A DNA stretch of 33,500 bases from Streptacidiphilus anmyonensis (GCF_000787855.1 NZ_BBPQ01000084.1:1-33500); one strand, 5' to 3'; shown: positions 22,489-30,225, counted from the stretch's first letter. The notes: a model not told the origin generated them from the letters alone. A program made the numbers and translations.

Positions 22489-24129
22489 ATGTCCGTCGAG
22501 CTCGATCCGGGTCTCTCGCACCGCCGAGGCACGTCCGTGCCACCGCTTCCCGAGGCCACCGTGAGCGCCGACCTCGCCCGCACCGCGCGTGCGTTTCCCG
22601 CCAACGACGCGCTCGTGGAACGCGCCACCGGGCGCCGCTGGACCTACGCCGAGTTCGACGCCGCCGTGGACGAGCTGGCCCGGGGGCTGCTGGCCGCCGG
22701 GATCGAGGCCGGCGACCGGGTCGGCATCTGGTCGCCGAACTGCGCGGAGTGGGTGGTGACCCAGTACGCGGCCGCGCGCGCCGGGGCGATCCTGGTCAAC
22801 CTCAACCCCGCCTACCGCCGCCACGAGATAGCCTACGCGCTGCAGCAGTCCGGCACCAAGCTGCTGGTCTCGGCCACACGCGTGAAGACCAGCGACTACG
22901 TCGCGCTGGTGCAGGCCGTCCGCGAGGAGTGCCCGGAGCTGGAGCGGGTGGTGTTCATCGGCACTCCCGACTGGGACGCCCTGGTCGAGGGCGGCGCCGC
23001 CGTTCCGCTGTCCGCGCTGCGCGAGCGCGAGGCGGGCCTGTCCCCGGACGACGCGGCCAACATCCAGTACACCTCCGGGACGACGGGCCGCCCCAAGGGC
23101 GCGACGCTGTCCCACCGCAACATCCTCGGCAACGGCTTCCAGGTGGCCGAGGTGCAGGGCTGGACGGAGCGGGACCGCGTCTGCGTGCCGGTGCCCTTCT
23201 ACCACTGCTTCGGCATGGTGATGGCCAACCTGGGCGCCACCTCGCACGGTTCGTGCATCGTCGTCCCCGGCGCGCTCTTCGACCCGGTGGACGCGCTGGA
23301 CGCGGTCGAGGCGGAGCGCTGCACCGTGCTGTACGGCGTGCCGACGATGTTCATCGCCGAACTCGCCCAGTTGGAGGCCCACCCGGACCGCTGGGACCTG
23401 TCCACGCTGCGCACCGGCGTGATGGCCGGCTCGCCGTGCCCGGTGGAGGTGATGAAGCGGGTGATGGCCGAGATGGGCATGGCGGAGGTGACCATCGCCT
23501 ACGGCATGACCGAGACCTCCCCGGTCTCCACGCAGACCCGCCCCGACGACTCGCTGGAGCACCGCGTCGCAACCGTGGGCCGGGTCCACCCGCACGTCGA
23601 GGTCAAGGTCGTCGACCCGGAGTCCGGCGCGACCGTCCCGGTCGGCGCGCCCGGCGAACTGTGCACACGCGGGTACTCGGTGATGATCGGTTACTGGAAC
23701 GAGCCGGAGCGCACCGCGGAGGCCGTCGACGAGGACGGCTGGATGCACACCGGGGACCTGGCCGAGATGGCGGCGGACGGCTACGTCTCGATCGTCGGCC
23801 GGATCAAGGACATGGTGATCCGCGGCGGCGAGAACGTCTACCCCCGCGAGGTCGAGGAGTTCCTCTACACCCACCCGGACATCGAGGACGTCCAGGTGAT
23901 CGGCGTCCCCGACGAGCGGTACGGCGAGGAGCTCATGGCCTGGGTCAAACTCCGTCCCGGAGCGGCGGAGCTGACGGCGGAGCACGTGCGCGGGTTCTGC
24001 GCGGGCAAGCTCGCCCACTACAAGATCCCGCGTTACGTGCATCTGGTGGACGCCTTCCCGATGACCGTCACCGGCAAGGTCCGCAAGGTCGAGATGCGTG
24101 AGGAGTCCCGCAGGCTGCTGGGGCTGTAG
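22489..24129 (+). CDS. Acyl-CoA synthetase (AMP-binding, FadD-like)
   Basis: This 546-residue adenylate-forming enzyme has the P-loop [11 protein letters not shown] (194-204), the second motif YGMTETSP (A5), [49 protein letters not shown] (A7/A8, with the hinge) and the C-terminal catalytic lysine in TGKVRK. It converts a fatty acid, ATP and CoA into acyl-CoA. The FYHCFGM motif and length suggest medium- to long-chain substrates, but specificity is not readable. GGGAG precedes ATG 22489. No other beta-oxidation gene is adjacent. The promoter at 22419-22447 is good, and a palindrome farther upstream may bind a regulator. Confidence 0.92.
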   Translation: MSVELDPGLSHRRGTSVPPLPEATVSADLARTARAFPANDALVERATGRRWTYAEFDAAVDELARGLLAAGIEAGDRVGIWSPNCAEWVVTQYAAARAGAILVNLNPAYRRHEIAYALQQSGTKLLVSATRVKTSDYVALVQAVREECPELERVVFIGTPDWDALVEGGAAVPLSALREREAGLSPDDAANIQYTSGTTGRPKGATLSHRNILGNGFQVAEVQGWTERDRVCVPVPFYHCFGMVMANLGATSHGSCIVVPGALFDPVDALDAVEAERCTVLYGVPTMFIAELAQLEAHPDRWDLSTLRTGVMAGSPCPVEVMKRVMAEMGMAEVTIAYGMTETSPVSTQTRPDDSLEHRVATVGRVHPHVEVKVVDPESGATVPVGAPGELCTRGYSVMIGYWNEPERTAEAVDEDGWMHTGDLAEMAADGYVSIVGRIKDMVIRGGENVYPREVEEFLYTHPDIEDVQVIGVPDERYGEELMAWVKLRPGAAELTAEHVRGFCAGKLAHYKIPRYVHLVDAFPMTVTGKVRKVEMREESRRLLGL

Positions 24130-24139
24130 GCGTCCGGCC

Positions 24140-24223
24140 GGCCTCCGGGTGGGACCGGCGGGCCTCCGGGTGGGACCGGCGGGCCTCCGGGTGGGACCGG
24201 CGGGCGTCCGGGTGGGCGCCGTC
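24140..24223 (+). repeat. Tandem 21-bp repeat, three perfect copies and a partial one
   Basis: Three perfect copies of a 21-bp unit beginning GGCCTCCGGGTGGG start at 24140, 24161 and 24182. A fourth copy (24203-24223) matches for about 14 bases, with one change, then diverges. The array follows the synthetase stop and precedes the CMD gene. Its GC-rich units could fold and act as a terminator, but no clear stem is unique. Confidence 0.9.
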
Positions 24224-24337
24224 GGCATGCGCCCCACCCGGAATGCACCTAGCTTCGAAGGGGCAAGCCGCCGACCCGCTGAGCGACGAGCGCCCCTGCG
24301 GTCCGTGCGGTCGGCCACGCACCTACCGGAGGCACGC

Positions 24338-24664
24338 ATGACCACTGCATCATCTGACACCCCCGTCCTCGACACCCTGGCCGCCATGACGGTCGACTCG
24401 CTCGAGCGCTGCGGCCTGGACGCCAAGACGCTCATGTGCACCCGCATCGCCGCGCTCGCGGCGATGGACGCGCCGGCGATCTCCTACCTGGCCCACATGG
24501 GCCCGGCCATGGACGCCGGCATGACGGCCGCCGAGCTTCAGGACGTGCTCGTCGCCGTCGCCCCGATCATCGGCACCGCCCGGGTCATGGCCGCGGCGGG
24601 CCACATCACCCAGGCGCTCGGCATCGCCATCGCCGTCTCCGACGCCGAGATGCCGACCCCGTAA
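24338..24664 (+). CDS. Carboxymuconolactone decarboxylase (CMD) family protein
   Basis: This 108-residue helical protein matches the AhpD-like CMD family: DAKTLMCTRIAALAAMDAPAISYLAHMG, then LQDVLVAVAPIIGTARVMAAAGHI. The AhpD redox CxxC is absent; only C34 remains, so a peroxidase role is unlikely and the function is unknown. GGAGG ends 5 bases before ATG 24338. The frame is open further upstream through the 21-bp repeats, but there is no ribosome-binding site for that start. A strong terminator follows at 24692-24726. Confidence 0.78.
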   Translation: MTTASSDTPVLDTLAAMTVDSLERCGLDAKTLMCTRIAALAAMDAPAISYLAHMGPAMDAGMTAAELQDVLVAVAPIIGTARVMAAAGHITQALGIAIAVSDAEMPTP

Positions 24665-24691
24665 GGCGACGGCCCGGCAGCCGGCAGCCGC

Positions 24692-24726
24692 AGCCCCCGA
24701 CGCTCGACAGGAGAGCGTCGGGGGCT
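24692..24726. terminator. Strong terminator between CMD and protease genes
   Basis: AGCCCCCGACGCTC (24692-24705) and its perfect 14-bp complement (24713-24726) flank a 7-base loop. It lies between the two convergent stops and can act in both directions. Confidence 0.88.
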
Positions 24727-24748
24727 CTGCGCGCCGGCACGGGCCCGA

Positions 24749-25756
24749 TCAACCGCCTTCCGCGACGGCCCGGTTGTAGAGGGCGAGCACGTCGTCGTCG
24801 AAGTACGGGCTGTAGGAGACGTCCGGGGTGTCCCCGCCCTGCTGGTAGCCGCCGATGACCCCGATGACCGTGCCGGTGCGCGTGTGCCGGTCGAAGCCGG
24901 TGAGCCAGGGACTGCCGCTGGTGCCCCCGGGGAAGGAGGGGCAGGAGATCTTCATCTGGAAGGCGCTCTGCTGCGTCGTGGTGTTGAAGCACGCGATCGG
25001 CTCGCCCGCGTTCGCGGGGTAGCCGGTGAGCGCGACGGTGCGTCCGAAGCCGGCGTTGACGCCGAGCTTGTTGCCTCCGAGCACCGAGGCGATGGTCTTC
25101 CCGTCGACGGCGCCCAGCACCAGGAACGCCACGTCCAGGTCCGGGTCGGTGGAGTCGATCCAGCGCTGGTCGACCACGATGCTGCGGATCGGCCACTCGC
25201 CCTGCGGCTCGACGCCGTCGCGGTAGCCGGGCACGAAGACGATGTCGGTGTTGTAGCTCCCGCCCTTGCCGCCGTGGACGCAGTGCGCGGCCGTCACCAC
25301 CATGCTCTGGCCCTGGCTCTGCACGACGCTGCCGGTGCAGAAGTGGTCGCCGGTGCCGCTGTGCGCGAAGATCGCGCCGACGCGCGCGGTGACCTGGTTG
25401 GCGGGGGCCGTGGCCGTCTTCCCGCCGTGGGCGGAGACGGCCCGCGTGAGCCGCTCCTGCCTCCACGCCGAGGGCGACGGAAGCGACCGGACGACGGCTT
25501 CGCCGGAGCTTCCGTGCGTCGCGGCGCCGAGCCCGGTCCCGCTGGGAGCCGCGGCCGCGGCCGCCCCCGAGGCCCCGGGGCTCCCGGACGCCGGCGTGCT
25601 GGACGCGGCGGTGCTCCCGCTCCCGCACGCCGCCATCAGCGCGGCGGCCAACGCGACCGCGGCCCCGGTCATGAGCCGGACCCGGGCGACGCTCCGCCGC
25701 GCGGGCCAGGCCCGTCGCTCCCTCAACCGCTCCCGCAGCCGTTCCCGCACACCCAT
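24749..25756 (-). CDS. Lipoprotein trypsin-like serine protease
   Basis: This 335-residue protein begins with an Arg-rich N-region, including RRSVARVRL, and a hydrophobic stretch ending LMAAC, with C44 as the likely lipidated residue. A flexible Ala/Ser/Gly linker follows (45-125). The triad is H158 (VTAAHC), D208 (DLDVAF) and S280 (GTSGSP). It shares long runs with the anchored protease at 20960-21859, for example PGYRDG and the region before the catalytic serine, so the two are paralogs within 4 kb. GGAGGGG lies 8-9 bases before ATG 25756. It would act on the outer face of the membrane. The substrate is unknown. Confidence 0.87.
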   Translation of the reverse strand: MGVRERLRERLRERRAWPARRSVARVRLMTGAAVALAAALMAACGSGSTAASSTPASGSPGASGAAAAAAPSGTGLGAATHGSSGEAVVRSLPSPSAWRQERLTRAVSAHGGKTATAPANQVTARVGAIFAHSGTGDHFCTGSVVQSQGQSMVVTAAHCVHGGKGGSYNTDIVFVPGYRDGVEPQGEWPIRSIVVDQRWIDSTDPDLDVAFLVLGAVDGKTIASVLGGNKLGVNAGFGRTVALTGYPANAGEPIACFNTTTQQSAFQMKISCPSFPGGTSGSPWLTGFDRHTRTGTVIGVIGGYQQGGDTPDVSYSPYFDDDVLALYNRAVAEGG

Positions 25757-25826
25757 GCGCCGCGCCCCTCCGTGGGATCCGCATCACCGCTCGCTCGGTC
25801 CGTTCGGGCTCCATCCTGGGACGCGA

Positions 25827-25860
25827 CGTGGACCGACGCATGACGGCGCGCCGGTCCACG
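25827..25860. terminator. Hairpin after the DMT transporter gene
   Basis: CGTGGACCG (25827-25835) and CGGTCCACG (25852-25860) are perfect 9-bp arms around a 16-base loop. The hairpin lies 28 bases after the transporter stop and upstream of the protease gene on the same strand. It could be a terminator or a protease operator. Confidence 0.5.
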
Positions 25861-25888
25861 CGGGTGCTCCCGAACCGCCCGGGAGGCG

Positions 25889-26881
25889 TCAGCGCCTCGC
25901 GCGGGACGACCGTGCCGGGACGACGAGGAACGCCAGCGCGACGGCCAGCACCACCAGGCCGCACCAGGAGACCCACGGCAGCCGCTCACCCAGCACGACG
26001 ACCCCGAGCACGGCCGCGACCGCCGGCTCGGCCAGCGTCAGGGTCGTGGCCACCTGCGCGCTGGTCCGCCGCAGGCCGTAGCCGAAGAGCCGGTAGGCGA
26101 GGAAGGTGGTGATCACCGCGAGGTGCAGCACCACCGCCGCGCCGCGCGGCGTCGCCAGCCAGGCGAAGCCGCTGCCCAGCAGGACGGGCAGCACCAGCAG
26201 CGCCGCGGCGCCGAACATCGTGCCGAGCACGGCGCCCGAGGCGTGGCCGTGCGCGATGAGCCTGCCGCCGACCAGTGTGTAGACCGCGTACGACAGCCCG
26301 GAGACGGTGGCGAGCGCGACGCCCGGCAGGTCGACGGGCGCGGTGCCGGACGCGAGGTCGGGCCCGAGGACGAGGACCGCGCAGCCGAGGACGGCCGCGG
26401 CCGTGGCGAGCCCCCAGCGGGCGGTCGGCCGCGCCTGACCGGTCAGCCACGCCAGCAGGCCGGTGAAGACCGGCGCGCTGCCGAGGGCGACCACCGTCGA
26501 GACGGCCACGCCGGAGCGCGCCACCGCCGGGTAGAAGCTGAGCGGGTAGCCGACGACGGCGACCGCGCCGAGGGCCAGCAGCCGGCGTTCCGCCCGGGTG
26601 CAGTGACGCGGGAGCGTCCGCGCGCCGCGGCTGGACAGCAGGAGCAGCAACCCGCCCAGCACCAGCCCCGCCGCCCCGACGGCGACGGGGGACGCGCCCG
26701 CGGGCGCGAAGGACGCCACCGTCCCGGTCGTGCCCCACAGTACGGAGGTGACGAGGATCGGCGCGGGCCCGCGCAGCAGGTCGGGCCCGCTCGCGTGCGG
26801 GTGGGGGCGGGGGTGGGCGGTGGTCGAGACCGCCGGACGGGAGGTGGGGTCGAGCGGAGAAGGAGTCGTGCGATTCGGCAC
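25889..26881 (-). CDS. EamA/DMT-family transporter
   Basis: This 330-residue protein has about ten hydrophobic segments arranged as two EamA repeats. The pattern begins VTSVLWGTTGTVASFAPAGASPVAVG and the second repeat begins near residue 180 (LPGVALATVSGLSYAVYTLVGGRLI). The family exports small metabolites such as amino acids or drugs; the substrate is not readable. The N-terminal 33 residues are Pro/His/Thr-rich and probably cytoplasmic. GTG 26881 is used, with a distant GGAAG. Upstream, on the same strand, lies a candidate 14-codon leader peptide and competing stem-loops (26929-27058). Its expression may therefore be controlled by translation of the leader. Confidence 0.87.
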   Translation of the reverse strand: MPNRTTPSPLDPTSRPAVSTTAHPRPHPHASGPDLLRGPAPILVTSVLWGTTGTVASFAPAGASPVAVGAAGLVLGGLLLLLSSRGARTLPRHCTRAERRLLALGAVAVVGYPLSFYPAVARSGVAVSTVVALGSAPVFTGLLAWLTGQARPTARWGLATAAAVLGCAVLVLGPDLASGTAPVDLPGVALATVSGLSYAVYTLVGGRLIAHGHASGAVLGTMFGAAALLVLPVLLGSGFAWLATPRGAAVVLHLAVITTFLAYRLFGYGLRRTSAQVATTLTLAEPAVAAVLGVVVLGERLPWVSWCGLVVLAVALAFLVVPARSSRARR

Positions 26882-26928
26882 AGTCGTGGACTTCCGTTGT
26901 CGAGAACCGTTCGGGGAAGCGGATTCGC

Positions 26929-27010
26929 AACGGGCGCACGCCAGGGAACCCGGTCTTCGCCGGGTGTGCTTCGAGTCAGACCGTCAGCAGGTGCGCCCGT
27001 TCAGGCGCAC
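26929..27010 (-). promoter_or_regulatory. Candidate attenuator: mutually exclusive stem-loops
   Basis: Read on the minus strand, segment 1 (27010-27004, GTGCGCC, the last leader codons) can pair with segment 2 (26997-26991, GGCGCAC). Segment 2 extended (27001-26991, AACGGGCGCAC) can instead pair with segment 3 (26939-26929, GTGCGCCCGTT), 11 perfect pairs. A third hairpin ACCCGG/CCGGGT lies between (26965-26948). Sharing of segment 2 is the logic of a leader-peptide attenuator. No T-run follows segment 3, so the output mechanism is open. Confidence 0.5.
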
Positions 27011-27045
27011 AGCGGGGGCAGGACGGCGTGCCAGTAGAGGTCCAC
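27001..27045 (-). CDS. Candidate 14-residue leader peptide of the DMT transporter
   Basis: The short frame GTG to TGA encodes MDLYWHAVLPPLCA. A TAGGGT -10 (27053-27058) ends 7 bases before the GTG, the spacing of leaderless Streptomyces promoters, so the frame would begin at the mRNA end. The peptide has Tyr-Trp-His early and a Pro-Pro pair, both plausible ribosome-slowing features. The stop overlaps pairing segments of a stem-loop region leading to the transporter gene about 120 bases downstream. A frame this short can arise by chance; promoter spacing and structure are the support. Confidence 0.5.
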   Translation of the reverse strand: MDLYWHAVLPPLCA

Positions 27046-27052
27046 GGGAGCG

Positions 27053-27058
27053 ACCCTA
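27053..27058 (-). promoter_or_regulatory. -10 element of leader transcript
   Basis: TAGGGT on the minus strand fits the Streptomyces -10 pattern TAnnnT. Seven bases separate it from the GTG of the candidate leader peptide. The -35 region is poor. Confidence 0.5.
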
Positions 27059-27123
27059 CCCGACCCGGGCTCCGGGACGGCAGGGAAAACGGGATCACGA
27101 AGACGGCAGCAGGTCATCTGCAA

Positions 27124-27145
27124 AGGGCCGTCGGCATCAGGCCCT
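27124..27145 (-). terminator. Terminator after the molbindin gene
   Basis: On the minus strand AGGGCC pairs with GGCCCT around a 10-base loop, followed by TTTGC. It starts 5 bases after the molbindin stop. A 12-bp direct repeat (27131-27142 and 27145-27156) overlaps it. Confidence 0.5.
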
Positions 27146-27150
27146 CGGCA

Positions 27151-27570
27151 TCAGGCGGTGGCCAGGGCGACCTCGGTGGACTTGATGAGCGCCACGACGG
27201 AGGAGCCGACCGCGAGGCCGAGGTCGGTGGCGGCGTCCTTGGTGATGGCGGCGGTGAGCTCGCCGCCCTGCACCGAGAGCTTGACGGTCGCCATCGCGTT
27301 GCCGGTCGCGACGTCGGTGACCGTGCCGGGGATCTGGTTGCGGATGCTGACGCCGGTCACCGGCCCGGTGGCGAGGGAGACCTCGGTGGACTTGACCATC
27401 ACGCGCACGGCGCTCCCCTCGGCCAGCCCGAGGTCCTTCACCGCGTCGACCGTGACGGCGGCGGTGATGTCCTGACCTCCGTCGAGCCGCGCCTTCACGG
27501 TCGCCATGGCCTCTCCGGGCGTGACGGACGTGACGGTGCCCGGCAGCTGGTTGCGGATGCTCAGAGTCAT
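27151..27570 (-). CDS. Tandem-Mop molbindin (molybdate-binding protein)
   Basis: This 139-residue protein is two Mop/TOBE domains in tandem: about 1-68 (MTLSIRNQLPGTVTSV ending VMVKSTEVSLA) and about 72-138 (VSIRNQIPGTVTDV ending LIKSTEVALA). Each repeat has the SIRNQxPGTV and KSTEV motifs of molybdate-binding Mop folds, so it likely binds molybdate or tungstate and may store or buffer the ion. ATG 27570 is chosen because GAGG lies upstream and the first repeat begins there. A TATTTT -10 lies at 27588-27593. It neighbours two molybdate-binding-protein genes, which supports the role. Confidence 0.9.
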   Translation of the reverse strand: MTLSIRNQLPGTVTSVTPGEAMATVKARLDGGQDITAAVTVDAVKDLGLAEGSAVRVMVKSTEVSLATGPVTGVSIRNQIPGTVTDVATGNAMATVKLSVQGGELTAAITKDAATDLGLAVGSSVVALIKSTEVALATA

Positions 27571-27876
27571 GACGGACGACCTCGCAAAAAATAGGATCGG
27601 AATTTCCCGGCCTTTCACCGATTACTCTACCGACCCGCTCCGGCCACGGCTTCCAAAACGGCATTCGCCAGGAAACGACGGAGCGTCCCCCAGCAATTCC
27701 CAGACAATTCCTGCTTTCCCCTGGCAGGTGCGAGCCCCCTTCTCGAAGGCCTGGCAGATGCGAGGGAGCGGCGTCATTCAGCTGGGCTAATGCAAGGCTG
27801 ATGTCCCGTGTCGCCTGGCATGCTCCGTTCTAGGCTGGACGACTACGACACCCCCTTGCGACAGGAAGAACCGAAC
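27571..27876. other. Divergent region between molbindin and orphan modA
   Basis: These 306 bases are relatively AT-rich. They hold a TATTTT -10 for molbindin (27588-27593, minus strand), three CCTGGCA copies (27720, 27750 and 27814) and a TAGGCT -10 (27831-27836) for modA. No gene is seen. Confidence 0.6.
27720..27820 (+). repeat. Repeated CCTGGCA motif upstream of orphan modA
   Basis: CCTGGCAGGTGCGAG (27720-27734) recurs as CCTGGCAGATGCGAG (27750-27764), 14 of 15 identical. CCTGGCA appears once more at 27814-27820, within the promoter zone. They may be regulator-binding repeats. Confidence 0.5.
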
Positions 27877-28719
27877 GTGAGTCGCCCCACCACCGCAGGC
27901 GTCATCGCCGCCGCACTCCTGGCGCTCAGCGCCTGCTCCTCCAGCAGTTCGAACAGTTCATCGGCAAACCAGTCCGCCTCGGCTTCGCCGTCCGTGACGG
28001 GAACAGTCACGGTTTTCGCCGCCGCCTCACTGCAACAGACCTTCACCCAACTGGGGAAGATGTTCGAAACCGCTCATCCCGGCACCCATGTCGTCTTCAA
28101 CTTCGGCGGCAGTGACACCCTCGCGGCCAGCATCGTCAACGGGGCGCCGGCCGACGTCTTCGCGTCCGCCAGCCCGGCGACCATGAAGACGGTCACCGAC
28201 AAGGGGGATGCCGCGAGCACCCCGGTCACCTTCGTCAGCAACGAGCTGGAGATCGCCGTCGAGCCCGGCAATCCGATGAACGTCACCACGCTGCAGGATC
28301 TGTCCAAGTCCTCGCTCAAGGTCGTGCTCTGCGCCAAGACCGTGCCCTGCGGCGCGGCCGCCCAGAAGGCGTTGTCCACCGGACATGTGACGGTCACGCC
28401 CGTCAGCTACGAGCAGGACGTCACCGCGGTGCTCACCAAGGTCGAACTGAAGGAGGCCGACGCCGGGCTGGTCTACCAGACGGACGTCAAAGGCTCCGGC
28501 GGCAAGGTCACCGGCGTCAACTTCCCCGAGGCCGCTTCGGCGATCAACGACTACCCGATCGCCACCCTCACCCACGCCCCCAACCCCACCGGGGCCCAGC
28601 AGTTCGTCGCGCTCGTCGAGTCACCCGAAGGACAGAAGGTCCTCACCGACGCCGGCTTCCAGAAGCCCACGGCGTCGTCCTCGTCGCCGTCCTCGTCGCC
28701 GTCCCCGACGTCCTCCTAG
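27877..28719 (+). CDS. modA: ModA-like molybdate-binding lipoprotein (orphan)
   Basis: This 280-residue lipoprotein has a signal ending LSAC, a Ser/Ala-rich linker (about 20-45) and the ModA pattern VTVFAAASLQQTFTQLGKMFE, NFGGSDTLAASIVNGAPADVFASAS and EADAGLVYQTDV. It would capture molybdate outside the cell and hand it to ModB. GTG 27877 is chosen because AGGAAG lies upstream and the signal begins there. TAGGCT (27831-27836) is its -10. The C-terminus has a Ser/Pro tail (TASSSSPSSSPSPTSS) absent from the operon copy. No permease gene follows; it converges on modC with 3 bases between stops, so it may share ModBC. Confidence 0.91.
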   Translation: MSRPTTAGVIAAALLALSACSSSSSNSSSANQSASASPSVTGTVTVFAAASLQQTFTQLGKMFETAHPGTHVVFNFGGSDTLAASIVNGAPADVFASASPATMKTVTDKGDAASTPVTFVSNELEIAVEPGNPMNVTTLQDLSKSSLKVVLCAKTVPCGAAAQKALSTGHVTVTPVSYEQDVTAVLTKVELKEADAGLVYQTDVKGSGGKVTGVNFPEAASAINDYPIATLTHAPNPTGAQQFVALVESPEGQKVLTDAGFQKPTASSSSPSSSPSPTSS

Positions 28720-28722
28720 TCG

Positions 28723-30225
28723 TCATGCCGGGTAGGCGCGGGTCTGGGAGGCCTTGACGGCGGCCCAGACCTCGCTGCCCTCGTGGAGGCCGAGCTCGGC
28801 GACGGAGGCCGGGGTGAGGTCGGCGGTCAGACGCAGCGGGCCGAGGAGGTCGAGGCGGACCTGGTCGCCGTGGCGTTCCATGCCGACGACGGTCACCGGC
28901 CACTGGTTGCGCGCGCTGGTGTCCGGACGGGCACGGTGGACCGTGACCGCGGCCGGGGGGAACGCCGCGAAGACGGGGCCGTCGGCGGCGTCCGCGACGG
29001 CGAGGGACGGACCCGCGTCGAGGGCGACGTCGTGCCCTGCGGCGGTGCCGCGGAAAAGGTTGAGGCCGACCAGCCGGGCGATGTAGTCGCTGCGCGGGTG
29101 CCGGGCGATGTCCGCGGGCGCGCCCTCCTGGACGGCACGACCGTCCTCCAGCACGACCAGACGGTCCGCCAGGACCATGGCGTCGAGCGGGTCGTGGGTG
29201 ACCAGGACCGCGACCGCCTCGAACGCGGCCAGGTGGCGGCGCAGCGTCGTGCGGACCTCCAGCCGGGTGCGGGCGTCGAGCGCGGCCATGGGCTCGTCGA
29301 GCAGCAGCAGGCGCGGCCGGGGCGCGAGGGCCCGCGCGAGGGCGACGCGCTGGGCCTGGCCGCCCGAGAGGGCGCGCGGGCGCGAGCGGGCGAGGTCGGC
29401 GAGGCCGACGCGCTCCAGCCACTCGTACGCGTGGGCCCGGGCCTCGGCCTTGGCCTGCCCGCGGGCGCGCAGGCCGAAGGCGACGTTGTCGAGCGCGGAC
29501 AGATGCGGGAAGAGCAGGTAGTCCTGGAACACGACGCCGACAGGCCGCCGCTCGGTGGGCACGCACACGCGGACCGCCGGGTCCTCCAGGAGCGTGCCGT
29601 CGAGGCGCAGGTGACCGCCGGTCAGGCGGGTGAGGCCGGCCAGGGCGCGCAACGCGGTCGTCTTTCCGGCGCCGTTCGGGCCGAGCAGCGCGACGACCTC
29701 ACCGGACGCGGCGGTGAGCGCGAGGTCGAGCGAGAAGACGCCGCGGTCCACGACCAGCCGCGCGTCCAGCGCGGGAGCGGCACGCAACCCGCCCTCGGCG
29801 TCAGCGCCCGGCCGTGACGAGTGCTCCAACCCTCCGGCCTCCCCCGACCCGGCAGGCCCGGACGCGGCCACGCGCGACGACTCGGAGTCACCCACGGGAA
29901 CGTCGGGCCCGGCCGCGTGGACACCAGCCGCGGCATCAGCGCCCGGCCGTGACGGGTGCCCCGGCCCCCCGGCCTCCCCTGACCCGGCAGCCCCGGACGC
30001 GGCCACACGCGGCGGCTCGGAGTCACCCACGGGCACGTCGGGCCTGGCCGCGTCAGCGGCCGGTCGTGACGGGTGCCCCGGCCTGTCGGTCGTGCCCGAC
30101 GCGTCGGGCCCGGGGGCGGCCGCGCGCGTCCGCTGCTCCGGGTTCGGTGCGGGGTCGCCCGACACCCCAGCCGCGCCCTGCGCGTCAGCGGCGGGCGATG
30201 TGGAGTCCGGCGGAGGGGTCGTCAT
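28723..30225 (-). CDS. modC: ModC-like molybdate ABC ATPase with repeat-bearing N-terminal extension
   Basis: This 500-residue protein has an ATPase core (about 154-385): Walker A LLGPNGAGKTT (K188), the Q-loop VFQDYLLFP, signature LSGGQ (286-290) and Walker B LLLLDEP (306-312). A TOBE domain fits the last 70 or so residues (molybdate sensing). It powers molybdate import. The first 153 residues are an unusual Pro/Ala/Gly-rich, probably disordered extension made of diverged repeats (DNA 29801-30082). The start ATG 30225 is well supported: it overlaps the modB stop as ATGA. The frame is intact and in the same operon, so the extension is likely real. Its role is unknown. Confidence 0.9.
   Translation of the reverse strand: MTTPPPDSTSPAADAQGAAGVSGDPAPNPEQRTRAAAPGPDASGTTDRPGHPSRPAADAARPDVPVGDSEPPRVAASGAAGSGEAGGPGHPSRPGADAAAGVHAAGPDVPVGDSESSRVAASGPAGSGEAGGLEHSSRPGADAEGGLRAAPALDARLVVDRGVFSLDLALTAASGEVVALLGPNGAGKTTALRALAGLTRLTGGHLRLDGTLLEDPAVRVCVPTERRPVGVVFQDYLLFPHLSALDNVAFGLRARGQAKAEARAHAYEWLERVGLADLARSRPRALSGGQAQRVALARALAPRPRLLLLDEPMAALDARTRLEVRTTLRRHLAAFEAVAVLVTHDPLDAMVLADRLVVLEDGRAVQEGAPADIARHPRSDYIARLVGLNLFRGTAAGHDVALDAGPSLAVADAADGPVFAAFPPAAVTVHRARPDTSARNQWPVTVVGMERHGDQVRLDLLGPLRLTADLTPASVAELGLHEGSEVWAAVKASQTRAYPA
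29801..30082 (-). repeat. Coding tandem repeat within modC
   Basis: Units begin at 29801, 29936 and 30053, with periods of 135 and 117 bp. They encode related blocks of the type HPSRPGADA...PDVPVGDSE..RVAASG.AGSGEAG. Period lengths are multiples of three, so the frame is kept. The third unit is partial. Confidence 0.85.

Noticed and set aside
24140-24223. CRISPR array
   Set aside because: Repeats are directly adjacent with no spacers and no cas genes are present.
22456-24447. A 663-residue minus-strand frame
   Set aside because: It is the antisense shadow of the acyl-CoA synthetase.
24098-24664. A longer CMD protein starting inside the synthetase gene
   Set aside because: It would translate the 21-bp repeats; the GGAGG before ATG 24338 and the family length favour the short form.
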